Below, in pieces: positions 32,985-43,896 of a stretch of 64,000 nucleotides of DNA (positions within the stretch are counted from its first letter, which is position 1; each line of letters starts with the position of its first letter). The position numbers and the translations under genes are program-made. The notes under the pieces are model-generated. The model was given only the letters and a program-made list of their open reading frames with translations, searched no databases and was not told the DNA's origin. The stretch is from positions 25,851,454-25,915,453 of the forward strand of contig CM060124.1 of the NCBI GenBank assembly GCA_030522415.1, in the 5' to 3' direction. The DNA comes from Channallabes apus (Eukaryota > Chordata > Actinopteri > Siluriformes > Clariidae).

Positions 32985-35060
32985 GTAGGCATTTATTGTA
33001 ATTTTAACCATATACAGTACAGTAGAGTTCAGTACATAGTGAAACAAACAAAAATGTTCCTTCAGGACCATGGTGGTACATACAACAAAAATGCAAACTA
33101 GCTAACTAAGAAACCTAACTAGCTGACTAGCTGAGACAAAACAGATTATAAACATCATAAATTAACAGAAACTAAGTCCTATACAGATAAGACAACATAA
33201 AGTGACAACATGAGGTATTGGGATAAGAAACATTTTCTTGTAGGTAGCAGATTTTTTTTTTTTTTGCAAATAACAAATATTGTGCAAAAGAGTAATTACA
33301 GGTTGCTATGTACAATTGTTAGATCATAGTTTATCAATGTGTTCATCTTGGTGTGTATGTTTATCAGCCCAGTCCCTTTTTGTTGAGGAGATAGATGACT
33401 TGTGGAAAGATTACAGTCTTTTACTATAGTTTGTTACATAATCTGGCCCGAATACTTTAATACTTTTTTCCAGATGACTCGTCGTTCTTGCTGATGAGAC
33501 CCGCCACAGTTGTGTCATCAACAAACTTGTTGATGTGGTTGGATCTGTGTCTCATGGCATTGTCTGTTGAATGGTTCGGATGACATGCAAACTGAAGTGG
33601 GTTGGTGAGGGGGCAGCAGGGTCTTGATGTGTCTCATGACGAGCCGCTCGGAGCATGTGCAACTGGACGGTAGACATTGGGACAGGACACAGAAGACTTC
33701 TTCGGCACAGGAATGGTGGTGGTGGTCTGGGAGCACATGGGAATAATGGCGCTGCTCAGAGAGATGATGAAGATGTCGGTAAGAACCTGCCAGCTGTTCA
33801 GCTCACTTTGTGAACACTCTGCCAGTGATATTGTCTTGTTCAAAAGCTTTACATGAGTTGATTCTGCGTAGAGTTTTCCACACATCAGCTATGGTGATGA
33901 AATAGCACCTGGTCGTTGGGAGGAGGGTTGGTCTTCCTCACTGCCACATTGTTCTGCGTGTCGCATAGAAGCTATTCAGCACATCTTTTACTGTCAGGAA
34001 CTTTTACTGTCACAGGCATGTGATGATATTGCATTTAGTGATGACTTGCATGCCCTTCAACATGCAGCATGTGTCACCACTGTCTATGAAGTGATTGTGG
34101 ATTCTCTGAGCATGTGCACGCATCTCTGATGGCCCGGGACAGTTTGGCCCTTGCTGTTCCTAAGGCCACCTTGTCCCCGGCTCTAAAAGCGGAGACTTTG
34201 AGACTTCAGAAATACTTGTACCTCCACAGTAATCCACGGTTTCTGGTTGAGGCCTGAGCTGATGAATTCTCTTGGAGACAGTGATGTCATCGGTGCACTT
34301 GTTGATGTACCTGGTCACTGATGATGTGTACTTCTCCAATTGGTGAAGCTGCCGTAAGTTGCAGCCTTCCTGAACATGTTTCTGTCAGTATTATCAAAAC
34401 AGTCCTGATGAGCAAAGATGGCTGCTGCTGGCCAGTTGGAGGTGGGGCTCTGCCCAATATGTGCTGGAGATGTTTGTGTGAACAAGATTCAGCGTGTTTT
34501 GTAAAGTCCACCTAAGAATGGACTTTAGGCAGCACTGACTTGAGATTCGCATGGTTCAAATCTCCAGCGGCAATAAACAGTCCATTGGGGTGTGTTTTCT
34601 GCAGTTCACTGATCATGCGATTCCGTGTTGATGTAAACACACAAACCACCACCATGTGTCTTACCACACAGCTGTCGCAAAACTGTTGCAAAACAAGACT
34701 ACCACATCTAGCTGAATGGCAACATCTGGAACTCTGTTGTTGAATTATGTCTCTGTGAAAACAAAGATGCATCAGTCTCTAAACTCACGCTGTGTAGTCT
34801 TCTGGAGTCGGATGTAGTCCAGTTTATCGTCCAGGGAGCAGACGTTGGATAGAATGAAGGACAGGAGAGCCGACAGGCTACAATATGTTTTTAACCTAGC
34901 ACAGACTCCTACCCAGTTGCTGTGCTTTTGCTTCCTAGTGCACTGCTTCCAATGTCTCCTCCTTTAGTCACCGGCATCAGGCAATGCTGAGGACTGGAGG
35001 GCTGGTTCCTGCAGCCGGTCGAGGTCATGTAGCTTTTACTGCAGTTCATCCTAAATGTTG
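32985..35060 (-). pseudogene. Decayed L2/Rex1-like LINE (endonuclease-RT polyprotein)
   Basis: An autonomous non-LTR retrotransposon in ruins, minus strand. The 3' end is at about 32985 ('catttattgtaattttaacc'). Moving 5', fragments read [14 protein letters not shown] (about 33650), [15 protein letters not shown] (about 33700) and [13 protein letters not shown] (about 33765), all from the palm and fingers of the reverse transcriptase. Further 5', PNGLFIAAGDLNHANLKSVL (about 34530-34590) carries the GDxNH signature of the APE-type endonuclease. The region to about 35060 looks like upstream coding or leader sequence. Stops and frameshifts are frequent, and the catalytic FADD region is lost. Same clade as the fragment at 16640-17345. 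Confidence 0.8.
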
Positions 35061-36079
35061 TTTACTGTGTTATTGAGTTTCAAAGGTGTTTGGCGGTGGT
35101 ATTTAGAAACACCGGTTGCACCGATGTCTATATACTGTACCGTGCAAAAAAAAACATGCTACAACACAAAATATACAAAGTAACATGTTTTGGATCTTGA
35201 GCGGCCACTGCATGCTCCTGCCATGCCGCAGTACCTTGGGTATTGGATAGCGACCCTACCGTAGGATGTAGCTTTCTTCTTTTAAAAATTCTGCCACGCT
35301 CCACTTCCCAAAACACAGCTGGTTCTACAAACATGCCTGTAACAGACATCAATGCACCTCACACACCTGCACTCTGTTATACACGCCATCACAATCACAG
35401 AATTTAAGGACTTTAAACACGCTCACTGATTGTGAAATAAACGATCTGTCCAGTCATTCCTCTCTATAAGGCACTCTATACTCTGATTGCATTCAAAGAT
35501 TTTGATCCTGTGCTGTTTTTCTGATTCCAGACTATGTGTCAACTTTTTCTTTCTTTTTTTCCATATGGTTTTCTTAAGTTTTGATTATTTATTTATTTAT
35601 TTATTTTCCTCTGGGTTTGATTTTTTTTGAGGTTTGATAAGTTAATCTATTAATTTTTTTATTTGCTGATTTTATATCTTATTTGCATTCTTTAGGTTTA
35701 ACTCTCATTTTGTCATTTGTTTTGAGTCGTTTTTTCACTTTTTTACCCAGAAGTTGGTCTTTATTTAATTTCCCGAGGTGGTGTCAAATTTAGTTTCCTT
35801 CACCTCAGCTCCTCGCTCACCAGGCACTTGGATACCTTGGCATCTGTTTCTCGTTGCCACCCATCTGTTGAGGGTTTTGTTTGCATGCTGTGCTGATTCC
35901 AGACTCATTAGCCTTCCCTCCCTTGTTTATATGTTATTGTTCTTTACACTAATGTGTATGTTTGCATTCAACCTGCCTTGAGTTTCAGGCAAAGGTACAG
36001 TAGTGTTCAAGTTCTGATTCAAGCATCAACCTGCAAAATTACCAAGGATCATGTTTACATTATGAACACAAGAATCTGG
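35061..36079. other. Noncoding DNA
   Basis: No gene recognised. (TTTA)n at 35584-35607. Confidence 0.5.
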
Positions 36080-36970
36080 CTCACATTCCCAGCCTGAAGT
36101 GACTTGGTTCTGATGCTTTATCCTAATGTGACACAGATCTATTTTTAGTTCTGTCTGAACACACAGATATGAATATGATATGATTTTATATGAGGTCCTT
36201 CATTTTTCAGATTTGGCTCTGAACATGTTTGGAATGCTCACTGATTACATGAATACATGAATAATACTTTAGGTATTTTATAATACTTTTATTATATTTT
36301 ATAAATACTTTAGGTATTTTTATTTTCTCCCCAATTTAGTCATGGCCAATTCCTCTCCGTCGCTAGGGGGGCTATCACTACCACTCAGTCGGAAGGGTGA
36401 AGACTATCATGTGGTTCCTCCGAACCACGTGACATCAGCTGACCGCATCTTTTCGAACTGCTTGCTCACGCACCATTAGGGGCGGAGTAACAAACTCGGA
36501 GGAAACGCTAGCCGCTCCTTTCGCGTGCGCGAGCTCACAGACGCCCCTGATTGGCTGTAGAGCCGCGATTAATGTGGGAGCGCAAGTACCTCTCATCCCT
36601 CCCCCCTGAGAGAGCTCGGCCAATCAGCTCTCTCTATGCCTCGACGCTGTGAGAGGAAAACAGCATCACCCGGGGTTCGAACCAGCGATCTCCGGATGAT
36701 AAGGCGAGCACTTTACCACTGTGCCACTCGGATAGCTGATAAAATACCTAAAGTAAGGCGTCTTTCTTCTATCTTCTGTACCTCAAGAAATACTGCCAAA
36801 TAACTGCTGGCCCAGAGCAAATCCCCATGCATATTCTTTCTAAAATCACATCCATTGTTTGAAATTAACAAGTGGTTGCATGAATTCATGGCATGTTTTT
36901 AACCAGATGGTGCGAAAAAAGGCGTATTGATATGCACATGTGCCATTTCAGCGGACAGATGCGTCCATCT
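36080..36970. mobile_element. Non-autonomous hAT-like relic (family H1), split
   Basis: 'cagcctgaagtgacttggtt' and 'aatgtgacacagatctattt' repeat the pattern at 12840-12920, and 'tttttcagatttggctctga' follows. The second half resumes after 36760 ('tggttgcatgaattcatggc', 'gccatttcagcggacagatg'). A tRNA-derived SINE and its flanking inverted repeats (36265-36755) lie between. Confidence 0.45.
36265..36755 (-). repeat. tRNA-derived SINE (third family) framed by inverted repeats
   Basis: On the minus strand the head reads 'ccgagtggcacagtggtaaa' (box A) with box B ggttcgaacccc near 36670. The GC-rich body (36330-36660) contains 'cctccgaaccacgtgacatc'. It is much more GC- and CpG-rich than its surroundings. 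A 16-bp sequence, tactttaggtatttta, lies left of it at 36265-36280 and nearly repeats at 36306-36321. Its exact inverse lies right of it at 36740-36755. An inverted, not direct, flanking pair is not a normal SINE target duplication. Confidence 0.75.
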
Positions 36971-37754
36971 TGCATTGAGTCATTGGAATTATGAATGTGA
37001 ATGACATACAAATCTAACTTTACCAAAAAAACATGTTTACAATGTCATTACAATGTGGTTTGTAATGAGAATTTGGTTCATGCACTGACCAAAAGGTTTT
37101 CAGATTCAAGCACAACCTTGAAAAATACACTCAGTGCTAAGCAAAAGATTTCGATGTAATGAAAATAAGGGCTTTTTCATATTATACAGTATGTTAATGC
37201 TGCTGTTGCTATAGATTGGTACCTCTTCACCTATTCAGGCAGTTAATGTATTTTCAGCTGCTTAAATTTTTTGGACACACAGCATATGTATGTACTATAT
37301 GTTCCTGTAAAGCAGCTCTTCTTGCCAAAATGCATCTATAGAGCCATCAAGTTTCCTACAGGCTGCACTAATAATAGTGGACATAATAGCCATATTTGTC
37401 TTGTAAGAGGTTATTAATCTAGGTCTACCCCTGTCTTCTAATGGCCTTAATTAAATGTAATCAATTTGTTTAGAGACAAGTGTGTGTACATATGTACTCT
37501 GATTTATAGCTCCTGCATTTGGAGAGAGCCATTTGGGTGGTGGCCATTTTTTAAAAGAATATTGAACAGCTTCCTTTTTCTTTTTTTCTCATTGGTGTAA
37601 ATTTGTTGGCAAAATACTACACTATGAGCCAGCTGAATTTATATAGATTTAAATAAAAGATAAAATGGCATAAGGTATATTTATAGTCTAATGATATGAT
37701 GTGATTTTTTCCCCCTTTACTTGCATGTAAATTAATTGAACATGTCAAGTTTTT
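36971..37754. other. AT-rich noncoding DNA
   Basis: Nothing recognised. Confidence 0.5.
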
Positions 37755-38545
37755 TTTGGGTCACTGGGAGAGATCAATACAACAGTTTGGGATGTTCTTA
37801 AAAGGGATGAATTAACTGCAAACGGCATGTAAAACAAATAAATACAACTACAATGAATGACTGCAGAATTCTGTCCATGGTAAAGAAGAACCTTTTCACA
37901 TCATCTAGCTAAGCCAAAAACACTGACAATGTCAAGGTCTACCATCAAGAGAAAGCTGTATAACATGAATACAGACACTTCACAACAAGATGATTAGACT
38001 ATAGAAGAAGACTTACAGATTCTTCCAACTGATGAAACCAAGGTTAACTGTGGAAGAACTATAAACCAAAGAAGGTATGGAGAAAGAAAGGAACCACTCA
38101 TGATTCAAAGCATGACACATGATCTGTCAAGCATGTTGGAGGAAGAGTTATGGCAAAAGCTGAAGACAAGACTGAAGAAACAAGCAGCGACTAAAGGCAG
38201 CTGCAGCAGATGTTTGGCAAAGCATCTCAAGGAAGGAAACTCAAGGAAGCATTTGGTCATACTGTATCAATTGGTTTCAGACTTCAGGCAATCATTGATT
38301 TCAAAGAATTTTCACCCACGTAAAATGCAATCCTCATGTTTGTACTTCTCTTGGTTTGTTCTATTATTTATGGGCCCCCAAAGTGTGTTGTATGTGTCTA
38401 AAAATGGCTCTAATTCCTGAATGCTTATTTCCACTCTATTGTGAACCTTATTGTGAAAGTCTTTGCTTACATCTTGAGTGTTTCAAAGGTGAAATGCCAA
38501 ATAGCATATTGTTGTTTAAAAATTTCTGTTCATACAGCCTTCAAC
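37755..38545 (+). mobile_element. Tc1-like transposon relic (family T4)
   Basis: Plus-strand remnants of a fish Tc1-like transposase gene in the expected order: 'tcactgggagagatcaatac', 'gtaaagaagaaccttttcac', 'ctgatgaaaccaaggttaac' (first catalytic Asp region), 'ggagaaagaaaggaaccact' and 'caagcatgttggaggaagag', then the C-terminal 'aaagcatctcaaggaagga'. It ends in a 3' flank with 'aaatggctctaattcctgaa'. Long internal deletions remove the other catalytic residues. Frames at 38100-38562 are debris. Confidence 0.7.
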
Positions 38546-39127
38546 CAGATATACACCCATGATCCTTTATGTTTATCACAGAGTTCAGGAATACAAAACA
38601 CCGGACTGAATTAAGACAAAAGCTTTCCTAACACAGGGATTGTACAGTATCTTGTGTCTCTACACAAATGTCTCACATCATGGCTCCTTAACAAAGCAAA
38701 TCCAGCGGTAGTGATACTGTAGCAGCAGCAAGAGGCAAATAGAAAGATCGAATTGTCAAACAAAAGTGTTTCTGATATTGCATCAACATTCCTGTGCCTG
38801 TATCTCTTACACACAATATCTATTTGTTCTATGTCATATGTCCATAAAATAACTCAGTCACTGTGCTTTCTCATTGCTTGTACAGTTGGTAATACTTTCT
38901 ATGGCTTGCTGGAATCCCATTGTCTAATTGGAATATGCTAATGTGCTTTGTATCGTTTGTCTGTTGCCAAGTCTCCAAGTCTCCATGTGACTAACTCTCT
39001 TTGTTCTACCCAGAACATGCCATGCTAATTACCTTTCTACCTTGGTAACAGATGAATGTGACACAAGGCATATGGTCCAAAAATCTAAATACACTGCGTC
39101 ATCATCCATGATGCCTGTAAACTTGTG

Positions 39128-39129
<2 letters not shown>
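38546..39129. other. Noncoding DNA
   Basis: Nothing recognised. Confidence 0.5.

Positions 39130-39201
<72 letters not shown>
39130..39201. repeat. (GT)n microsatellite, 36 units
   Basis: A perfect GT run of about 71 bp, long enough to be highly variable between individuals and able to adopt Z-DNA. Confidence 0.97.
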
Positions 39202-39202
<1 letters not shown>

Positions 39203-39499
39203 AAGCATGCCAGATCCAGCCAGTATGTTTACTGTGTTGGAATTATGACAGACATTTCAAGCAATTCTTGCAATAATTTTAAAATTTAACAGTTAAAGGA
39301 CAGTGGAAGTGGGAAATCAGTGAATGGTACTGTATTGCTCATGATTTGCACGCGATGGCATGTTGCACTAGTAAACTGCTGTGACACTGCAGTATTTTAT
39401 AATTGCACCATATTTGTTAAGACTTATCATTGCTGTACTCTAGTATGATGTTTGCACAATATCCAAACTCCATAATGTCTGGTAACACAGACATTTGCA
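39202..39499. other. Noncoding DNA
   Basis: Nothing recognised. Confidence 0.45.
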
Positions 39500-39965
39500 C
39501 TTATGCTTACTGTAGATACCATCAAGGTATAAAATGTTCTCACGATCAGACTGCCTGCTTCACATCTGAAATGCTGGCCTACCTGGAACTCCTATTATGA
39601 CCCAAACATTTTGAAATGACTTGAAGCAAGGTCATGACTATACAGGAGAAATGTCAATAATTCCCAGCCAGGTTGATGTAATGTTCAAAAGGTGTGTTGG
39701 GTATTGTAAGGTTGTGCATTGTCCTGTACAAACAAAACGACCTTTAGTAATCAAATCAGGACATTTTATTTTTCCACTAAAGGAAAGGGGCATTAAAAGA
39801 GTTCCTAGGAGATCAGCATTTGAGACCTGAAGCAGGCAGTCCGATCATGGCTCTGTGGTGCCGATTAAACTTTATCCAAGCACCAGTGAAATTAAGAGAC
39901 AAGTGCATTAATGTAGCAGGAGATTATATAGAGAAGTAAAGGAAGGTTTTATCTCATACAGTAAG
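39500..39965. mobile_element. Inverted (head-to-head) mariner-like relic
   Basis: The left part (39510-39640: 'taccatcaaggtataaaatg', 'gatcagactgcctgcttcac') runs in the same direction as 14720-14800. The right part (39840-39955: 'ggcagtccgatcatggctct', 'aggagattatatagagaagt') is the reverse complement of 14655-14770. So two pieces of one family face each other around an unrelated-looking centre. Confidence 0.45.
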
Positions 39966-40768
39966 TGTGTTCTATCACAAATTAAAATTACTGGTTTGAG
40001 TTAAACATCTCTTTTAGGTATAACTTTTAGAAACATCTTAATATCAACAGTGTCCCAATGTCTGTAACATTGCAAAACTCACATTGCTACAACATTTTGG
40101 CAAACAAAATTTCTACTGGGATTTTATATAGGCAGATTTTAGCCCAGTTGCAAAGAACCATACCTTACCACTTAGTACCAAAGTACTGTACCACTCAGCC
40201 TATCTGAAATACCAAACCTTGTATTTGCATCCTTCTATTTTGGGCTTATTTATTTAATTATTAACGTATTTATATTTAGTTATTGAAATTATTTATGTAT
40301 TTAATTAATTAGCTTTTAAACCTCGTCTTTTCCATCTTATATGTGTTTTTCGCTTAAATGTTATCTTTGCTAAAGTCCTGACTTTTTACATGTTTGTTTC
40401 TGACCCTTGTTTCACATTTGGAATATTTATTTTAATCTTAATTAATTTATTTATTTTAATTTTACATCAATCACATCAAAAAGTGAAAGTGAAATTTAAC
40501 CGAGGAACACACTATAATGTTTAATTTAATTTTAGTTCATTAAATAATTCAGTCATTTGCTCCTGATGTTTTAATTTCTCTCTATGCTTAGATAAAAAAA
40601 AAACAGTCCATAGACATTACCATATACAGTATTTTAAATTGTTGATTAATATTACCACAATATGTACTGTATATATTACTTTTTTTTGCACATCAACTTA
40701 CAAAGCATGTAAAGTGATGCAAATTAACAATATTTTTTTTTTGGTATTTAAGCTGTTGAAAATTATTA
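39966..40768. other. AT-rich noncoding DNA
   Basis: Nothing recognised. Confidence 0.5.
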
Positions 40769-41358
40769 GGGCCCAAGCGCTAATATATACTTTGCTTTAT
40801 ATATGATAAAATATGATTTTCTGAGGACTCTTTTTTTACCCACATTTGGGGCTTTTGGGGGTCTTAACCTGCTCAAAAAGTCATGAAAAACTGTCAGCAA
40901 TCAGGAATCTACTGCTATGCTGAGCTTTTGCTGCATAGCACATACACACTTGCATTGCATGTCATGGGCTCTACTAAACATGAGGTCAATTATTTTGGGT
41001 GGATGCAAAACTCACACAATGGATTTTGATATATTCCTTCTAGTGGAGATTTACAATCACAACCAAATCAAGCCAATGTGATCTCAAGGGATTTCACTGA
41101 GGAGGGATTTCAAACAGGTCAACCATGATGACTCCTTCATGTGTTACATTGCAGTGAGTGACATTACATTGAGTGACATCATAGTTTGTGCTTTTTTCTC
41201 CAGCATCTGCTGCTTTTTGGAGGTCTTCACATAAAATTCCTCCTGTTCTAAAATTATGCCAAAATAGTATGTGTATGTCCTTTAAATGCATGTGCTGACT
41301 GTGCGTATTGTGATTCTGTTGTGCCTTGGGTGGCGATGGCGCAAACTGCTTGGGCCCA
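40769..41358. mobile_element. Interspersed repeat with gggcccaagc ends
   Basis: It starts gggcccaagcgc at 40769 and ends gcttgggccc at 41357, a 10-bp inverted pair. The inside phrases 'ggggcttttgggggtcttaa' and 'ctcaaaaagtcatgaaaaac' and the right end 'gccttgggtggcgatggcgc' resemble a very common fish repeat of unclear class. An (ATT)n run follows it directly. Confidence 0.55.
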
Positions 41359-41378
41359 CTCATTGTTGCTTCCAAATA

Positions 41379-41412
<34 letters not shown>
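41379..41412. repeat. (ATT)n microsatellite
   Basis: Perfect trinucleotide run of about 33 bp; it gives a false isoleucine-rich frame on the minus strand. Confidence 0.95.
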
Positions 41413-41751
41413 ATTAGCCTGTGTATAACATTAATAATAATAATAATGCATGATTGATTTCTCAACTGTTTTTATGACAGTCATTTTTAGTTTGCTTAAA
41501 TGTCAGAAAACTATTATTAGGAATAAGTTTTTTTATTGCAATTCAAAGTGACATTTAGCTATGCTATGCTAACACATTTTTGTAAAATTATCTTGATATC
41601 ACTGATGCTGGGTCTTTACGTTAGTAGCTATGTGTTATGCTTAATTAAATATTTGGCTTCAAACTTTCCTGCCATTCATATTTTACATTTTACCTAATAA
41701 TTAACTATTCCTCTTAATTTTAGCCAACAGAGTCAAGGTTTTTGCATGTTA
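41413..41751. other. AT-rich noncoding DNA
   Basis: Nothing recognised. Confidence 0.5.
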
Positions 41752-41899
41752 AGTTTTGAACCGATTGGCACGCTGTCCAGGGTGTACCCTGCCTCGTGCC
41801 CAGAGTCTCCTGGGATAGGCTCCAGGTCCCCGCGACCCTAAATACAGGATAAAGCAGTTTAGAAGATGAATGAATGAATGAATGAATGAGTTTTGAACC
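41752..41899 (+). repeat. SINE subfamily B, strongly 5'-truncated, with TSD
   Basis: Only the last 125 bp or so of the SINE remain, from 'gattggcacgctgtccaggg' on, with tail 'aaatacaggataaagcagtt' and (GAAT)n. An 11-bp duplication, agttttgaacc, at 41752-41762 and 41889-41899 shows it inserted in this short form. Confidence 0.92.
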
Positions 41900-43112
41900 A
41901 AACCAAAGCAGACACATAAACATAAAACATCCTTTAAACAAACTTTTAGTTTACATTTAAATTTCAAGTTGCAGCATCACTGTCAATCTAAGAGCTAGGA
42001 AGTAACCAAGCCATCCTTGTTTCAAGCCTACAGTAAGTTTTACTTTTGGCCAAACTGCCACAACACCTCTAAACCAGAAAAGGCTGATTCTAGTGTTACC
42101 TTCTTCTCTAAATGAGCAGATGAGAGGCATGCTGTGTGTGCTCTGGTCTTCAGGGGGTCATTTACTTTATGTGGAGCTTGTTCACAGCATGAATTTCCTG
42201 CTTCCTGCACGCTGCATGATTGTGGACATGGCCACTTAGCCAAGCTTGACCTTCACAATGCACGCTCAGTGACACAGTTGCAGTGAGGTGCATGCAGTGA
42301 AGAGTCAAAAATATCTGCTGACATTTAAAGGCTTTACATGAAGAGATTTACTGTAAATGCTGAAAGTGCTCGAGATCCTGCTCAAACATCTGACATTTCC
42401 ATGATGAAAGGCAGCTTTTTTTTCCCCCACCTGCAAATTTACATTTATAGTTTTTCCCTGTGACATTTGCCATACTTTTTTCTGTTATTGCCAAACTGCA
42501 ATTGCGGAAACAACACATACTGTAACCAAGAAACAAATTTCGGATTAAACAATGGCATTATTTCAACTAACATGCAATGTTTATATCACATTTTTTCCAA
42601 CCAGAGTTGCATTAATTGTTGGCTGGGCTTATATTGATGATGGAAGAATTGAAATCGAAAAGTGTCCACTTTTACAATTTTAGCTTGATGAATAGTGACA
42701 TTATCATGCTGGTATATAGACATTGCATAAACATATACAAATAAAATAATTATTTTTAAAAAAACTGAAAAGATTTGATAATCTGGTCATTCAGTACATT
42801 TAAGGTCATCAGCTGACTTAATTTTATTGTCAGATAACGTTGGTGAGGCCTAGACTGGAGAAAATTAAGCAACCCCAAAACATACTGTAACAATGCTACC
42901 AGAGGTTTGTACAGTGGCCACTATGCATGATGGGTAGACTTTTTTCCAAAAGCCAATTTGTAAACTCTACTAAACTGAAGCCTTTGTTTCTGATTAAGTC
43001 CTGTTAAGTTCTCATTGTATATACTACTGAACTGGTGGCGGGATCATGGGCACCAAATGCTATCTGCACATGTGTGTCTGGATAATGTAGTTCCTATATA
43101 GATAATGACTCT
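41900..43112. other. Noncoding DNA
   Basis: No gene recognised. At 43027-43056 'aactggtggcgggatcatgg' followed by 'gcacc' echoes 31322-31350 and may be a short piece of the T1 transposon family. Confidence 0.45.
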
Positions 43113-43702
43113 TTTCCACTGCATAGTACGGCACAGCATGGTTCAGTACAGCTCACTTCGGTTCGGCTCAGTTTGGTTCGGTTTGCACTTCCACTGCAGT
43201 TTAGTAACGCTTTAGAGTGGGCGGGATTATTCACGTGCCGTTTTAGTTGCGGCGCCTCTACTGCCGTGACATCATCGTAAATGCGCCACAAACAAATACA
43301 CAACAATGGAGCATATCGACAGCATGGTGTTCTTCATTCTGGGCATGTGGATGTTTTTAACAGCGAGACGAAGGAGTTTGTTTTAAAAGAGGCTGATGGC
43401 AGCCAAAGAACATTTTTGGTTAATACAAAAAGGTGCGTCCGATCCTTCTCTGGCTGTTCTAAATATAGCGGTTCTGTTGTGTCTCATGTAGCAAACTCAG
43501 TGACGCAGTAATGACGATTTTCTCCGGCCAATCAGTGACCAGCAGAGTTTACACATCACGTTTTGGTAACGGTTCGGCGCGCTTGGAACCTCGGCTGAGG
43601 TGGTACTAAAAAAAGGACCAGGTACCATGTATTGTTCCCAGTGGAAAACCCCCCAAAAGTGAGTTGAACTGAACCGTGTCGTGCCGTACTATGCAGTGGA
43701 AA
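43113..43702. mobile_element. MITE with 44-bp inverted repeats
   Basis: The left end 43113-43156 (tttccactgcatagtacggc...) matches the inverse of 43659-43702 at about 38 of 44 positions. The interior is GC-richer and contains a second, shorter inverted theme ('gtaccatg', 'cagtggaaaac'). No TSD is certain. An open frame at 43281-43511 has no recognisable domain and probably reflects internal transposon DNA; it may be a remnant of host or transposase sequence. Confidence 0.8.
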
Positions 43703-43896
43703 TTCGCCATATATTACCAAGCTGTAGGACAGAGAGTGTTTGCTACAGTAGTTAGCAATGTCAGCATTTAATCGAAAATGCTCACCAGATTTGCATATAA
43801 CACACACTAAATAAAATTTAACTTTTATTCAGTGTTATCATGAACTTGATCAAATCAAAGCAAGAAACAAAAACCTGACAATGAAATTATCAAAAT
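43703..43896. other. Noncoding DNA
   Basis: Nothing recognised. Confidence 0.5.

Noticed and set aside
39130..39201. Regular repeats considered as a CRISPR-like or structured array
   Set aside because: It is a plain GT microsatellite with no spacers; the organism is a vertebrate.
41094..41465. Minus-strand frame with a poly-isoleucine run
   Set aside because: It covers an (ATT)n run and the interspersed repeat at 40769-41358; not a gene.
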